Shown here: positions 26,053 through 35,792 of the stretch, in pieces | Position numbering within the stretch: position 1 is the first letter of the stretch | Layout: every line of letters starts with the position of its first letter | Assembly: GCF_901827185.1 (NCBI RefSeq) | Contig: NZ_LR594671.1 | Span: forward strand, 5,388,001-5,452,000 | Direction of reading: 5' to 3' | From: Variovorax sp. PBL-E5 | GTDB taxonomy: Bacteria; Pseudomonadota; Gammaproteobacteria; Burkholderiales; Burkholderiaceae_C | Length of the DNA: 64,000 nucleotides | The notes under the pieces: model-generated | The model's input: only the letters and a program-made list of their open reading frames with translations | Told to the model about the DNA's origin: nothing | Databases searched by the model: none | Made by a program: the position numbers and the translations under genes

Positions 26053-26069
26053 TATTGCCAGACAATCAA
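26053..26069. promoter_or_regulatory. Putative GntR operator, site 2
   Basis: ATTGCCAGACAATCAA at 26054–26069 is identical over 16 bases to the site at 17967–17982. It lies between the divergent second ligase (ATG 25992) and gntR (ATG 26103). A weaker half-matching ATTGTCAGCCGAT precedes it at 26041–26053, 13 bp centre to centre, perhaps a second subsite. The position suits autoregulation of gntR and control of the ligase operon. Binding is inferred. Confidence 0.74.
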
Positions 26070-26102
26070 CACCGCGAAACGGCGCTCTGCCAGAATCTTC
26101 GG

Positions 26103-26813
26103 ATGACGTCCCCTCGCACGCCCCCCCCATCTCCAGTGCAAAGAAGTACCCCTTCGGCGCACCCGCCCAGCACGCCCGATCGTGTCGCCGACGCCATCGG
26201 CCGGGCGATCCTCACGCGGCGCTTCACGGTCGGACAGCGGCTGATCGAGGCCGACCTCACGCGCGACCTGGGCGTGAGCCGCAGCACGGTAAGGGAAGCC
26301 TTCCGCATCCTCGCGTCGAGCGGGGTGGTCGAGCTGACACCGCACCGCGGCGCGGTGATCCGGTCGTTGACGCGATCGGACGCAGAGGGCCTGCTGGGGG
26401 TGCTGGAGGTGCTCACGGGTCTGTCGGCGCGCCTGGCCGCGGCCAACATCGGCATCGGCACCAACGCGAAGCGCTTCGAGGCGGCGGCACGCAAGCTCAT
26501 CGAGGCAGAGACGCCCGCGCAGTTGGAACGCATCCTGGACGAGAGGGCCAATTACTACCGCGTGATGTTCGACATCGCGGACAACGCCGAGCTGTCGCGG
26601 GTCATGCCGCACACGCGCGCGCATCTGTTCCGCGCCCAGTTTCACGGCGTGATGACCACGGCGGACCTGCGAGCCATGGTGGCGGAGTACCGCGGCATCA
26701 CCGCCGCCATCCTCGAAGGCGACCCGGCGAAGGCCGAAGCGCGGGCGCGCCGGCACATCCGGAAGACCGGGGAACGGACGCTGCCGCGCATGTCTGCCTT
26801 CACGCTGAGTTAA
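26103..26813 (+). CDS. GntR family transcriptional regulator (FadR/VanR subgroup, FCD domain)
   Basis: The 236-residue regulator has a winged helix at residues ~25–85 (VADAIGRAILTRRFTVGQRL; EADLTRDLGVSRSTVREAFRIL; GVVELTPHRGAVI). An all-helical FCD ligand domain follows (LLGVLEVLTGLSARLAAANI; DERANYYRVMFDIADN; EYRGITAAILEGDPAKAEARARRHIRKT). Such proteins usually release DNA on binding an acid or acyl-CoA. The ATTG-N5-CAAT palindrome in its own promoter and again before the ligase at 17986 fits this subgroup. Its TAA stop overlaps that of the convergent FadJ-like gene in a shared TTAA. ATG 26103 was chosen; the frame is open upstream to 25947. Confidence 0.92.
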   Translation: MTSPRTPPPSPVQRSTPSAHPPSTPDRVADAIGRAILTRRFTVGQRLIEADLTRDLGVSRSTVREAFRILASSGVVELTPHRGAVIRSLTRSDAEGLLGVLEVLTGLSARLAAANIGIGTNAKRFEAAARKLIEAETPAQLERILDERANYYRVMFDIADNAELSRVMPHTRAHLFRAQFHGVMTTADLRAMVAEYRGITAAILEGDPAKAEARARRHIRKTGERTLPRMSAFTLS

Positions 26814-28939
26814 CGGCCTGTTTCGCCGAGATCGGAGACGCGCCGATCGCGCGCGGCACGCGAGGCGAGCAGCGGCGAGACCGCCCAATAGCCGAACGCG
26901 TTCCCGCGCGTGGCAGCGTAGTGCGCCATGCGTTCGACGATCTTCGGCAGACCGATCGCATCGGCCATGAACATCGGGCCGCCCTGGTGGTCGGGAAAAC
27001 CGTAGCCGGCGGTCCACACGATGTCGATGTCGCCGGGCCGGTAGGCCATGCCCTCCTCGAGGATCCTGAAGCCCTCGTTGATGAGCGGGTAGAGCAGGCG
27101 CTCGACGATTTCCTGACGCGCGATCTCGCCGCGCTGCGCGATCCCATGGGCATCGGCCATCGCGCGCGCGATCTTCGCGGTTTCCGGATCGTCGACGGGC
27201 CTGCGGCCCTCGTACCGGTAGTAGCCGCTGCCGGTCTTCTGCCCGAAGCGGCCCAGTTCGAACAACCGGCGCACGACCGCGCGGTAGCTGTCGTCCGGCG
27301 GCAGTCCACCCGCCTTGCCGTATTCGATGACCGTCTTGGCACCCACGTCGATGCCGGCCATGTCGAGCATGCGGCAGGGGCCCATCGCCATCCCCAGCGC
27401 CTCGACGGCGCCGTCGATCTGCGACGGGCTCGCGCCCTCCATCATCAAGAACTCGGCCTCGCGCATGTAGACCTCGGCCATGCGATTGCCGATGAAGCCA
27501 TAGCACACGCCGGAGACGACCGCGACCTTGCCGATGCGGCGCGCGAGCTGCATCACGGTGGCGAGCACATCGGGCGCGGTGTGCGCGCCGCGCACGACTT
27601 CGAGCAGCCGCATCACGTTGGCGGGGCTGAAGAAATGCATGCCGACCACGTCCTGGTCCCGACCGGTCGCGGCCGCCAGTGCGTTCACGTCGAGCGTGGA
27701 GGTGTTGGTGGCGATGATGGCGCCGCGCTTGCAGACCGCGCCGAGCCGCATGCAAACTTCCTTCTTCAGGTCCATGTTCTCGAACACGGCCTCGATCACC
27801 AGATCGCAATCGGACAGCCGCGCGTAGTCGAGCGAGCCCGAGAGCAGCGCCATGCGTTCGCGCACCTGTTCGGCAGTGAGTCGTCCCTTGGCCGCAGTGG
27901 CTTCGTAGTTGGCTTGCACGATGCCGAGTCCGCGATCGAGCGCAGCCTGCGTGCTCTCGACCAGCACTGTCGGGATGCCCGCGTTGGCGAAGTTCATCGC
28001 GATGCCGCCGCCCATCGTGCCGGCCCCGACGATGCCGACCTTGCGGATGGCACGCAACTGCACGCCCTTCGAAAGGCCGGGAATCCGGGCCGCCTCGCGT
28101 TCGGCGAAGAACAGGTGGCGCAGCGCCTTCGATTGCGGCGAGCGGATCAGCGCTTCGAAAAGCCGGGCCTCGATCGCTTCGCCCTCGGCGAAGGGCAAGG
28201 CCGAGGCCTGCACCGCTTCAACGATGGCCCGCGCCGATGGATAAGAAGGCTTCTTGCGCACCGCGTCGGCCAGCGCCTTCGCGAAGAAGTCGGCCGGCAG
28301 CGCATCGCGTGCGACCTGTGTTTCACTGATGCGGCGCGGCCCAGCATTCCTCGCGACGATCTCTTTCGCATAGTCGAGCCCGAGTTGGAGCGGCGACTGC
28401 GCATCGCGCACCTCGTCGACGATGCCGGCCGCCTGCGCGGCGTCGGCGCCGATCATGCGGCCCGACGAGATCAGGTCGAGCGCCAGTTCGATGCCCGCGA
28501 GCCTCGGCAGGCGCTGGGTGCCGAGCGAGCCCGGCAGCAGGCCGAGCTTGACTTCCGGCATGCCGAGCCGCGTGCCCGGCGACGCCGTGCGCCAATGACA
28601 GGCAAGCGCCAGCTCGAGGCCGCCACCGAGCACGGTTCCATGCAGCGCGCCGACCACCGGCCGGTCGAGGCCCTCGAGGCGCGCGAGCACCCGGTTGAAG
28701 GGCAAGGCCGAGAAGCCCGGCTGGTCGAAGCTGCCGATGTCGCCGCCCGCGACGAAGGTACGGCCCTCGCAATGCACGAGCAGGGCGCCGAGTGTCCGGT
28801 CGGATTCGAAAGCGTCGAGCGCCGTCGATAGGCCAGCCACCACGGCGGGCGAAATCGCATTGACGGGCGGGTTGTCGATGGTCATCACGGCGATGTGGCC
28901 GCGGCGGGAAAGCGTGACGGGTGCGGGGGTCGATGGCAT
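26810..28939 (-). CDS. Bifunctional enoyl-CoA hydratase / 3-hydroxyacyl-CoA dehydrogenase (FadJ/FadB-like)
   Basis: The 709-residue protein joins a crotonase domain to a 3-hydroxyacyl-CoA dehydrogenase. The N-terminal part keeps both catalytic glutamates (GGGLELALACH; GMPEVKLGLLPG). The NAD-binding motif VGIVGAGTMGGGIAMNFA starts near residue 300, followed by ATNTSTLDVNALA, VGMHFFSPANVMRLLEVV and GFIGNRMAEVYMREAEFL. The C-terminal dehydrogenase repeat is present (GPMFMADAIGLPKIVERM). It should perform two successive beta-oxidation steps. It stands alone on the minus strand, divergent from the oxidoreductase operon at 29061, whose operon otherwise lacks a 3-hydroxyacyl-CoA dehydrogenase. ATG 28939 gives the family N-terminus. 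Confidence 0.92.
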   Translation of the reverse strand: MPSTPAPVTLSRRGHIAVMTIDNPPVNAISPAVVAGLSTALDAFESDRTLGALLVHCEGRTFVAGGDIGSFDQPGFSALPFNRVLARLEGLDRPVVGALHGTVLGGGLELALACHWRTASPGTRLGMPEVKLGLLPGSLGTQRLPRLAGIELALDLISSGRMIGADAAQAAGIVDEVRDAQSPLQLGLDYAKEIVARNAGPRRISETQVARDALPADFFAKALADAVRKKPSYPSARAIVEAVQASALPFAEGEAIEARLFEALIRSPQSKALRHLFFAEREAARIPGLSKGVQLRAIRKVGIVGAGTMGGGIAMNFANAGIPTVLVESTQAALDRGLGIVQANYEATAAKGRLTAEQVRERMALLSGSLDYARLSDCDLVIEAVFENMDLKKEVCMRLGAVCKRGAIIATNTSTLDVNALAAATGRDQDVVGMHFFSPANVMRLLEVVRGAHTAPDVLATVMQLARRIGKVAVVSGVCYGFIGNRMAEVYMREAEFLMMEGASPSQIDGAVEALGMAMGPCRMLDMAGIDVGAKTVIEYGKAGGLPPDDSYRAVVRRLFELGRFGQKTGSGYYRYEGRRPVDDPETAKIARAMADAHGIAQRGEIARQEIVERLLYPLINEGFRILEEGMAYRPGDIDIVWTAGYGFPDHQGGPMFMADAIGLPKIVERMAHYAATRGNAFGYWAVSPLLASRAARDRRVSDLGETGR

Positions 28940-29060
28940 GCCCGAGATCGTGAGTCCGACCGGCCGCGGCGACCTCGTCGCTTCGGACGATTCCCGCATC
29001 GGCCCGCGCCGCCTAACATGTGTCCGAACCCAAACCCGCGTTGACGAGCACGATCAGAGG

Positions 29061-32000
29061 ATGAACTCCACCACAGACGCCCTCTATCTGACCACTCTCG
29101 ACGATCGCTACGACGTCGAAGAGGGCCGCATCTTCCTGAACGGGATGCAGGCCTTGCTGCGGGTGATGCTGGACCAGCGGCGCACCGACCTGCGCAATGG
29201 CCTGCAGACGGCCGGCTTCGTCAGCGGCTATCCGGGATCTCCCGTGGGCGGGGTGGACGACGTGATGGTCGACAACCGTGATCGCCTGGCCAGCAACCAC
29301 ATCGTCTTCCAGCCCGGACTCAACGAGGAACTCGCCGCGACAGCGGTCTTCGGCACGCAAACGCTGCATGCGCTGCCGGGCGCCAGGTACGACGGCGTCT
29401 TCGGCATGTGGTACGGGAAATCGCCCGGCGTCGATCGGGCCGCCGACGCACTGCACCACGCGAATTTCAGAGGCGTCGGCCGCAACGGCGGCGTGCTCGT
29501 GGTCGCGGGCGACGACCCCCATGCGCGCTCGACCATCTACCCGAGCGATTCCAACTGGCTCATGGCCGGCAGCTACATGCCGATCCTCGCGCCGGCGAAC
29601 ATCCAGGAAGTGCTCGATTTCGGCCTGCACGGTTTCGCGATGTCGCGCGCCTCCGGCCTCTGGGTCGGGTTCAAGCTGGTCACCGACGTCGCCGACAGCT
29701 GCGCGAGCGCGCTCGTGGGCCATGAGCGCGTGCGGCCCGTCCTGCCCGAGGTCATGCTCGACGGCGCGCCGGTCCGCCCCAAGATCCGCATCAACGAGGC
29801 CGGTCCCCCGCTGCTGGAAGCGGAGCGCCAGATCTACTACGGCCAGCTCGAAGTCGTGCGCGAATACGCGCGGCTCAACGGGCTCAACCGCATCGCCTGC
29901 GATCCGCCCGAGGCGCGCATCGGCATCCTGACCTGCGGCAAGACCTACGTCGACGTGCGACAGGCCCTCACGAACCTCGGCCTGAGCGAGCAGGACCTGC
30001 ATGCCAAGGGCATCCGGATCATGACGATGGGGCTGCTCTATCCCGTCGAGCCGACCCTGCTGAAAGCGTTCGCGCGGGGCCTCGACGAGATCGTCGTGGT
30101 CGAGGACAAGCGCCCGATGCTGGAGCTGTTCCTGAAGGACCTGCTCTACGCGCTGCCCGACCGTCCGGTGGTGGTCGGCAAGCAGGACGAAGCGGGCGGC
30201 GACCTGCTTCCGGCCCACGGCGAGCTGTCGGCCGACCGGATCGCGACGGCATTGGCGAAACGCTTCGCGCGCCGCGGCCTGATCGCCGCAGCGCCGGCTT
30301 CGACGCCCGATGGCGGCGCCGTGAAGGCCCTGGTCCCGATGCAGCCGCTGGCCGTATTGCCTGTGCTGCCTTCGCGCACGCCCTACTTCTGCTCGGGCTG
30401 CCCGCACAACCGCAGCCTGCGGGTGCCGGAAGGTTCCGTGGTCGGCGCCGGCATCGGCTGCCATGTCATGGCGCTCTGGATGGGCCCGGTGTACGGCGAG
30501 GTCACGGGCTACACGCAAATGGGCGGCGAAGGCGCGCAATGGGTGGGCCTCGCGCCCTTCACCGAGCAGCGCCATTTCTTCCAGAACCTGGGCGACGGCA
30601 CCTTCCACCATTCGGGCAGCCTGGCGATCCGTTTCGCGGTCTCCGCCGGCACCAACCTCACCTACAAGATCCTCTACAACCGCGCCGTCGCGATGACCGG
30701 CGGGCAGGACGTCACCGGCGCGCTGGGCGTGCCGGCGATGGTCGACCTGCTGAAGGCCGAGGGCGTCAAGAAGATCATCGTCACCACCGACGACCCCGGC
30801 AAATACCCCGGGCGCAAGGCGGGCAGCGCGGAAGTCTGGCATCGGGACCGCCTGGTCGAGGCGGAAGCCGAGCTTGCCGCGATCCCGGGCGTGACGGTGC
30901 TGATCAACGACCAGCAATGCGCCGCCGAGAAGCGGCGCCTGCGCAAGCGCGGCAAGCTGGCCTACCAGCCCAAGGTCGCCGTCATCAACGAGCGCGTCTG
31001 CGAAGGCTGCGGCGACTGCGGCCGCAAATCGAACTGCCTCAGCGTGCAGCCGCTCGCCACCGAGTTCGGCCGCAAGACGAAGATCCACCAGTCCTCCTGC
31101 AATCAGGATTTCTCCTGCCTCGAAGGCGACTGCCCGTCCTTCGTGACGATCGAAAGCACCGACGGCACGCTGCCGAAGCCGGCGAAGAAGAAGGCCGTGC
31201 CCTTTCCGCAGGATGTGCAGCTGCCCGAGCCGGAAAGCGTGGCGCGCCAGGGGCACTTCGCTGCCGGCCTGATCGGCATCGGCGGGACCGGCGTGGTCAC
31301 GGTCAACCAGATCCTCGGCATGGCCGCCTTCCTGGACGGCAGCGACGTGCAGTGCTACGACCACACCGGTTCGAGCCAGAAGGCGGGCCCGGTGGTGTCG
31401 CACCTGAAGATCTTCGAGCGCGGCGAGGTGGTGTCGCCGACGGTTTCCGCAGGGGCAGCCGACCTCTACCTGGCCTTCGACGCGCTTGGCGCAGTGACCG
31501 CGACCAACCTCGCGATGACCTCGCCCGAGCGCACCATCGCCGTCGTCTCCACCAGCAAGGTGCCGACCGGCGAGATGGTGTCGAACGTGCAGCGCAGCTA
31601 TCCCGCGCAATCGGACATCACGCAGCGGATCGCGCAGAGAACGCGCAGCGACCGCGGCCTGTTCTTCGACGCCCAGGGCCTGGCCGAGTCGCTCCTGGGC
31701 GACCACATGGCGAACAACCTGCTGATGGTCGGCGCCGCATTCCAGCTCGGCGCGCTGCCGATCCGGGCGGCCTCGATCGAGGCGGCCATCCGGCTCAACG
31801 GCACGGCGGTCGAATCCAACCTGAACGCCTTCCGCTGGGGCCGGCTGCAGGTCGCCGAGCCGGAACGCGTGCAGCAGGCCATCGTGCGCGTGGATGCCGA
31901 ACCCGCGCGGACCTTCGCCGACCCCGTGGTGCGCCGCGTGGCCGCCACCGGCGCAACCGGCGAGCTGGCCGAGACCCTGAAGCGCCGGGTCGCCGAGCTC

Positions 32001-32642
32001 ATCGAGTTCCAGGACGAAGCCTATGCGCAGCGCTATCTCGACGAGCTCGCGCGCATCCTGTCCGCGCGCCGCGACCCGCGCCTCGCGATGGCGGTGGCCC
32101 GCAACCTCTACAAGCTCATGGCCTACAAGGACGAGTACGAGGTCGCGCGGCTGCACCTGCTGGCCGAATCGCGCGCCGCTCTCAGCCGCGAGTACGGCGA
32201 CGGTGCGCGGATGTACTGGCATTTCCATCCGACCTTCCTGCGCGCGCTCGGCGTCCGCAAGAAGCTGCGCCTCGGCGCTTGGTTCCGTCCGGTGCTGGCG
32301 ATGCTGCGCGCGATGAAGAAGCTGCGCGGCACGCGGCTGGACCTGCTGGGTACGGCGCGCCTGCGCAGGATCGAGCGGGCGCTGCCCGCCTACTACATCG
32401 CCCAGCTCGAAGCGGCATGCGCCCTGCCCGATGCCGACCTCGACCTGCTGGTCGAACTGGCGGAGGCACCCGACCTGATCCGGGGTTACGAGGACGTCAA
32501 GCGCGAGAGCCTCGTGACGCGCTATCTGCCGCGTGTTGCCCAGCTCCAGCGCCAGCTGGGCATCCAGGTCGCGCCCGGTGCCGAGATTTCGAAACTCGCC
32601 GTGGATGCCACGGCCGCCGAGCCATCATTGAAGGCCGCCTGA
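29061..32642 (+). CDS. Indolepyruvate ferredoxin oxidoreductase family protein (fused IorA–IorB type)
   Basis: Enzymes of this family oxidatively decarboxylate aryl or branched 2-oxo acids to acyl-CoA with thiamine diphosphate and iron–sulfur clusters. The 1193-residue protein is the one-piece form. It has the IorA-like N-terminal half ([28 protein letters not shown]), the thiamine-binding region near residues 445–530 ([39 protein letters not shown]), and a cysteine cluster near 645–690 ([32 protein letters not shown]). The gamma-type domain starts near 730 ([18 protein letters not shown]). A C-terminal extension past residue 980 is typical of the proteobacterial form. It heads a five-gene plus-strand operon. 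AGAGG abuts ATG 29061, an unusually short spacing. Confidence 0.92.
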   Translation: MNSTTDALYLTTLDDRYDVEEGRIFLNGMQALLRVMLDQRRTDLRNGLQTAGFVSGYPGSPVGGVDDVMVDNRDRLASNHIVFQPGLNEELAATAVFGTQTLHALPGARYDGVFGMWYGKSPGVDRAADALHHANFRGVGRNGGVLVVAGDDPHARSTIYPSDSNWLMAGSYMPILAPANIQEVLDFGLHGFAMSRASGLWVGFKLVTDVADSCASALVGHERVRPVLPEVMLDGAPVRPKIRINEAGPPLLEAERQIYYGQLEVVREYARLNGLNRIACDPPEARIGILTCGKTYVDVRQALTNLGLSEQDLHAKGIRIMTMGLLYPVEPTLLKAFARGLDEIVVVEDKRPMLELFLKDLLYALPDRPVVVGKQDEAGGDLLPAHGELSADRIATALAKRFARRGLIAAAPASTPDGGAVKALVPMQPLAVLPVLPSRTPYFCSGCPHNRSLRVPEGSVVGAGIGCHVMALWMGPVYGEVTGYTQMGGEGAQWVGLAPFTEQRHFFQNLGDGTFHHSGSLAIRFAVSAGTNLTYKILYNRAVAMTGGQDVTGALGVPAMVDLLKAEGVKKIIVTTDDPGKYPGRKAGSAEVWHRDRLVEAEAELAAIPGVTVLINDQQCAAEKRRLRKRGKLAYQPKVAVINERVCEGCGDCGRKSNCLSVQPLATEFGRKTKIHQSSCNQDFSCLEGDCPSFVTIESTDGTLPKPAKKKAVPFPQDVQLPEPESVARQGHFAAGLIGIGGTGVVTVNQILGMAAFLDGSDVQCYDHTGSSQKAGPVVSHLKIFERGEVVSPTVSAGAADLYLAFDALGAVTATNLAMTSPERTIAVVSTSKVPTGEMVSNVQRSYPAQSDITQRIAQRTRSDRGLFFDAQGLAESLLGDHMANNLLMVGAAFQLGALPIRAASIEAAIRLNGTAVESNLNAFRWGRLQVAEPERVQQAIVRVDAEPARTFADPVVRRVAATGATGELAETLKRRVAELIEFQDEAYAQRYLDELARILSARRDPRLAMAVARNLYKLMAYKDEYEVARLHLLAESRAALSREYGDGARMYWHFHPTFLRALGVRKKLRLGAWFRPVLAMLRAMKKLRGTRLDLLGTARLRRIERALPAYYIAQLEAACALPDADLDLLVELAEAPDLIRGYEDVKRESLVTRYLPRVAQLQRQLGIQVAPGAEISKLAVDATAAEPSLKAA

Positions 32643-32671
32643 ATCGCAGAGCCGAAGAGGAGGAGAGTGGA

Positions 32672-33811
32672 ATGCCCGGACCGTTGCATGGATTGAAAGT
32701 GGTCGAGATGGCGGGGATCGGACCCGGTCCCTTCGCCGCCATGATGCTGGCCGACCTCGGTGCGGAAGTCATCCGCATCCTGCGGCCCGGCCAGGGGGAC
32801 GACCTGGAACGCCGCTTCGACGTCATGGCGCGCGGCCGCCGCGCGTTCGTGCTCGACCTGCGGCAACCCGAGTCGGTGCGCAGCGTGCTCGAACTCGTCG
32901 CCCGTGCCGACGTGCTGATCGAAGGCTATCGTCCGGGCGTCATGGAGCGCCTCGGCCTCGGGCCGGAGGTCTGCCTGCAGCGCAATCCGCGGCTGGTCTT
33001 CGGCCGCCTGACGGGATGGGGCCAGGACGGGCCGCTCGCGAATGCGCCCGGCCACGACATCAACTTCATCGCGCTGAGCGGCGCGCTGCATGCCATCGGC
33101 CGCTCGGGCGAGGCCCCCGTGATACCCCTCAACTACGTCGGCGATTTCGGCGGCGGCGGCATGCTGCTCGCCTTCGGCGTGATGTGCGCCGTCCATGAAG
33201 CGCGATCCTCGGGCAAGGGACAGGTCGTCGACGCCGCCATGACCGACGGCGCCGCGCTGCTCGGAAGCTGCTTCTACGGACTCGCCGCGGCAGGCAAATG
33301 GAACGCCATGCGCGGCGAGAACTTCCTGGACGGCGGCTCGCATTTCTACGACACCTACGCCTGCGCCGACGGCAAGTACGTGTCCGTCGGCGCGCTGGAG
33401 CCGCAGTTCTACGCCAAGCTGTGCGAGATCTGCGGCATCGACGATCCACTCTTCGACCAGCAGATGGACCCGCGGGCGTGGCCGATGCTCAAGCACCGGC
33501 TCGCGGATGTCTTCAGAACCCGCACGCGCGACGCGTGGTGCGCGCTGCTCGAAGGCAGCGATGCCTGCTTCGCGCCGGTGCTCGATTGGGACGAGGCCCC
33601 GCGCCATCCCCACAACCAGGCGCGCAAGACCTTCATCGAGGTCGACCGGGTCGTACAGCCAGCACCTGCGCCGCGCTTCAGCCGGACGCCCTCCTCGGTG
33701 CCGACGGTGGCGCCATCGCCCGAGACCGACCTGACGGACATCCTCCGAAGCTGGCGCGCCGAAGACCCTGCGCCAGCCGCGCGCGGCGCCGCCGGCATCG
33801 CCACCCACTGA
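32672..33811 (+). CDS. Alpha-methylacyl-CoA racemase-type CoA-transferase family III protein
   Basis: The 379-residue protein belongs to the CaiB/BaiF family and carries signatures of alpha-methylacyl-CoA racemase: [22 protein letters not shown] at the start, [11 protein letters not shown] (H128/D129), [14 protein letters not shown] (D158) and a later ALEPQF segment matching the catalytic glutamate region. Such racemases interconvert (2R)- and (2S)-2-methylacyl-CoA so that S-specific dehydrogenases can act. A GAGGAGGAG run precedes ATG 32672. It lies 29 bp after the oxidoreductase gene and 29 bp before an acyl-CoA dehydrogenase, the logical next enzyme. Confidence 0.88.
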   Translation: MPGPLHGLKVVEMAGIGPGPFAAMMLADLGAEVIRILRPGQGDDLERRFDVMARGRRAFVLDLRQPESVRSVLELVARADVLIEGYRPGVMERLGLGPEVCLQRNPRLVFGRLTGWGQDGPLANAPGHDINFIALSGALHAIGRSGEAPVIPLNYVGDFGGGGMLLAFGVMCAVHEARSSGKGQVVDAAMTDGAALLGSCFYGLAAAGKWNAMRGENFLDGGSHFYDTYACADGKYVSVGALEPQFYAKLCEICGIDDPLFDQQMDPRAWPMLKHRLADVFRTRTRDAWCALLEGSDACFAPVLDWDEAPRHPHNQARKTFIEVDRVVQPAPAPRFSRTPSSVPTVAPSPETDLTDILRSWRAEDPAPAARGAAGIATH

Positions 33812-33840
33812 ACAGAACCCGAACCGAGCAGGACCTGCAC

Positions 33841-34989
33841 ATGCCCATCGATTTCCACCCGGCATGGATCAACGACGATCTCGCCACGTACCACGACACG
33901 GTGACGCGCTTCGTCGATTCCGAGATGCTTCCGCAGGACGCGGCAGCGCGCGAACAAGGCCACGTCGGGCACGCGCTGTGGCGCCGCGCCGGCGAGCTGG
34001 GGCTGCTCTGCTCGGACATTCCGGAGGCCTACGGCGGCGGCGGCGGGGACTTCCGCCACGAGGCCGCTTTCTACGATGCGATGTCCCGGCGCGGACTGAC
34101 CGGCATGAGTCCGTCCGTGCATAGCATCGTCGCCCACTACTTCCTCAACCACGGCACCGAGCAGCAGAAGCAGCACTACCTGCCGCGCATGGCGCGCGGC
34201 GAGCTGGTCGGCGCCATCGCCATGACCGAACCCGGCACCGGCTCCGACCTGCAAGGCATCCGCACGCGCGCCGAGCGGCGCGGTGACAGCTACGTCATCA
34301 ACGGCTCCAAGACCTTCATCACCAACGGCTTTCTCGCAGGCGTGATTCTTGTGGTGGCGAAGACCGATCCGTCCCAGCGCGCGAGCGGCACCTCGATCCT
34401 GATCGTCGAGACGAAGGAGGTCGAAGGCTTCCGGGTCGGCCGCGTGCTCGACAAGATCGGGCTCAAGGCGCAGGACACCTCCGAACTCTTCTTCGACGAC
34501 GTGACCGTGCCGGCCGACAAGCTGCTGGGCGGCAAGGAAGGCCAGGGCTTCTACCAGCTGATGTCCGACCTGCCCTACGAGCGCACCATCATCGGCGTGC
34601 TCGCGGTGGCGGCGATGGAAGGCGCCTACGAGGCCACGCTCGACTACGTGCGCCAGCGCCAGGCCTTCGGCCAGCCGATCGCGGAGTTCCAGAACACCAA
34701 GTTCAAGCTGGCCGAGATCGCCACGACGATCAAGGTGGCGCGCACCTTCGTCGACCGCTGCGTGGCCGAACTGGTCGCCGGCACGCTCGACACCGCCACC
34801 GCATCGATGGTGAAGATGTGGACCTCCGAGGCGCAGGGCAAGGTGATCGACGAATGCGTGCAGCTGCACGGCGGCTACGGCTACATGAACGAATACCTCG
34901 TGGGCCGCATGTACGTCGACGCACGCATCCAGCGCATCTACGGCGGAACCAATGAGATCATGAAAGAAGTGATTTCGCGCGCCCTATGA
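33841..34989 (+). CDS. Acyl-CoA dehydrogenase
   Basis: The 382-residue flavoprotein should introduce the 2,3-double bond into an acyl-CoA. It has IAMTEPGTGSDLQGIRTRA, YVINGSKTFITNGFLA, KIGLKAQDTSELFFDDVTVP, the C-terminal QLHGGYGYMNEYLVGRMYVDARIQRIYGGTNEIMKEVI and RQAFGQPIAEFQNTKFKLAE. These are standard for medium- or short-chain ACADs, so chain length cannot be assigned. The stop overlaps the next gene by 4 bp (ATGA). With the racemase upstream it probably acts on a 2-methyl-branched CoA ester (inference). Confidence 0.92.
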   Translation: MPIDFHPAWINDDLATYHDTVTRFVDSEMLPQDAAAREQGHVGHALWRRAGELGLLCSDIPEAYGGGGGDFRHEAAFYDAMSRRGLTGMSPSVHSIVAHYFLNHGTEQQKQHYLPRMARGELVGAIAMTEPGTGSDLQGIRTRAERRGDSYVINGSKTFITNGFLAGVILVVAKTDPSQRASGTSILIVETKEVEGFRVGRVLDKIGLKAQDTSELFFDDVTVPADKLLGGKEGQGFYQLMSDLPYERTIIGVLAVAAMEGAYEATLDYVRQRQAFGQPIAEFQNTKFKLAEIATTIKVARTFVDRCVAELVAGTLDTATASMVKMWTSEAQGKVIDECVQLHGGYGYMNEYLVGRMYVDARIQRIYGGTNEIMKEVISRAL

Positions 34990-35792
34990 CCACCATGCAG
35001 TACCGGACACTCCTGATCTCCACCGATGGCGCCGTCGCGCGCCTCACGCTGAACCGGCCGGATCGCCTGAATGCGCTCGATCCGCGCATGGTCGAGGAAC
35101 TCACGCACTTCTTCGGCGGCCTGACGGCACGCTCGCCGGAGCGCGTCGTGATCCTGACCGGCGCCGGCCGCGCCTTCTGCGCCGGCCTCGACCTGAAGGA
35201 CATGCAGCCCAGCGGCGCGCGCCGCGGCGTCGAGGACATGCTGGAGACGCAGCGCGGCCTGCGCGACATCATGCTGGCGATGCGGCGCTGCCCGCAGCCG
35301 ATCATCAGCGTGGTCAACGGCGTCGCCAGCGGCGGCGGCTTCGCGCTGGCGCTGGCCTCCGACGTTCGCCTCGCGACGCCCGAGGGACGCATGAACGCCT
35401 CCTTCATCCGCATCGGCCTGAGCGCCTGCGACGTCGGCGTCAGCTACTTCCTGCCACGCATGGTCGGCTCCTCGGTCGCCGCCGAATACCTGCTGACCGG
35501 CCGCTTCATGGATCCGCCGCGCGCCTACGCGCTGGGCCTGGTCAGCCGCGTCGGCCCGCTGGCGGAGCTGGAGACCGAAGCGCTCGCCATGGCGCGCGAC
35601 ATGCTGCGCGCCACGCCGCTCGGCCTGCGCCTGACCAAGGATGCGCTGGGGCTGGCGGTCGACGCCGGCTCGATCGATGCGGTGATCGGCCTGGAGGACC
35701 GCAACCAGGTGCTGTGCACGCAGGGCGAACACTTCGCCGAAGGCATTGCCGCCTTCCTCGACAAGCGCGAACCCGACTATGGCCGACGCTGA
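34986..35792 (+). CDS. Enoyl-CoA hydratase/isomerase family protein lacking both catalytic glutamates
   Basis: The 268-residue crotonase-fold protein keeps the oxyanion-hole segments AFCAGLDLKD (63–72) and NGVASGGGFALALASD (111–126). However, the two hydratase glutamates are absent: the first site is Ala120 (GGGFALAL) and the second reads MNASFIRIGLSACDVG. It is therefore unlikely to be a plain enoyl-CoA hydratase. Crotonase relatives without these residues include hydrolases, isomerases and C–C bond-cleaving enzymes. It is translationally coupled to the dehydrogenase before it and overlaps the next hydratase gene by 14 bp. Confidence 0.88.
   Translation: MTTMQYRTLLISTDGAVARLTLNRPDRLNALDPRMVEELTHFFGGLTARSPERVVILTGAGRAFCAGLDLKDMQPSGARRGVEDMLETQRGLRDIMLAMRRCPQPIISVVNGVASGGGFALALASDVRLATPEGRMNASFIRIGLSACDVGVSYFLPRMVGSSVAAEYLLTGRFMDPPRAYALGLVSRVGPLAELETEALAMARDMLRATPLGLRLTKDALGLAVDAGSIDAVIGLEDRNQVLCTQGEHFAEGIAAFLDKREPDYGRR

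Noticed and set aside
29013..32228. 1071-codon minus-strand open frame
   Set aside because: Antisense to the well-supported oxidoreductase gene; composition is His/Arg-rich shadow.
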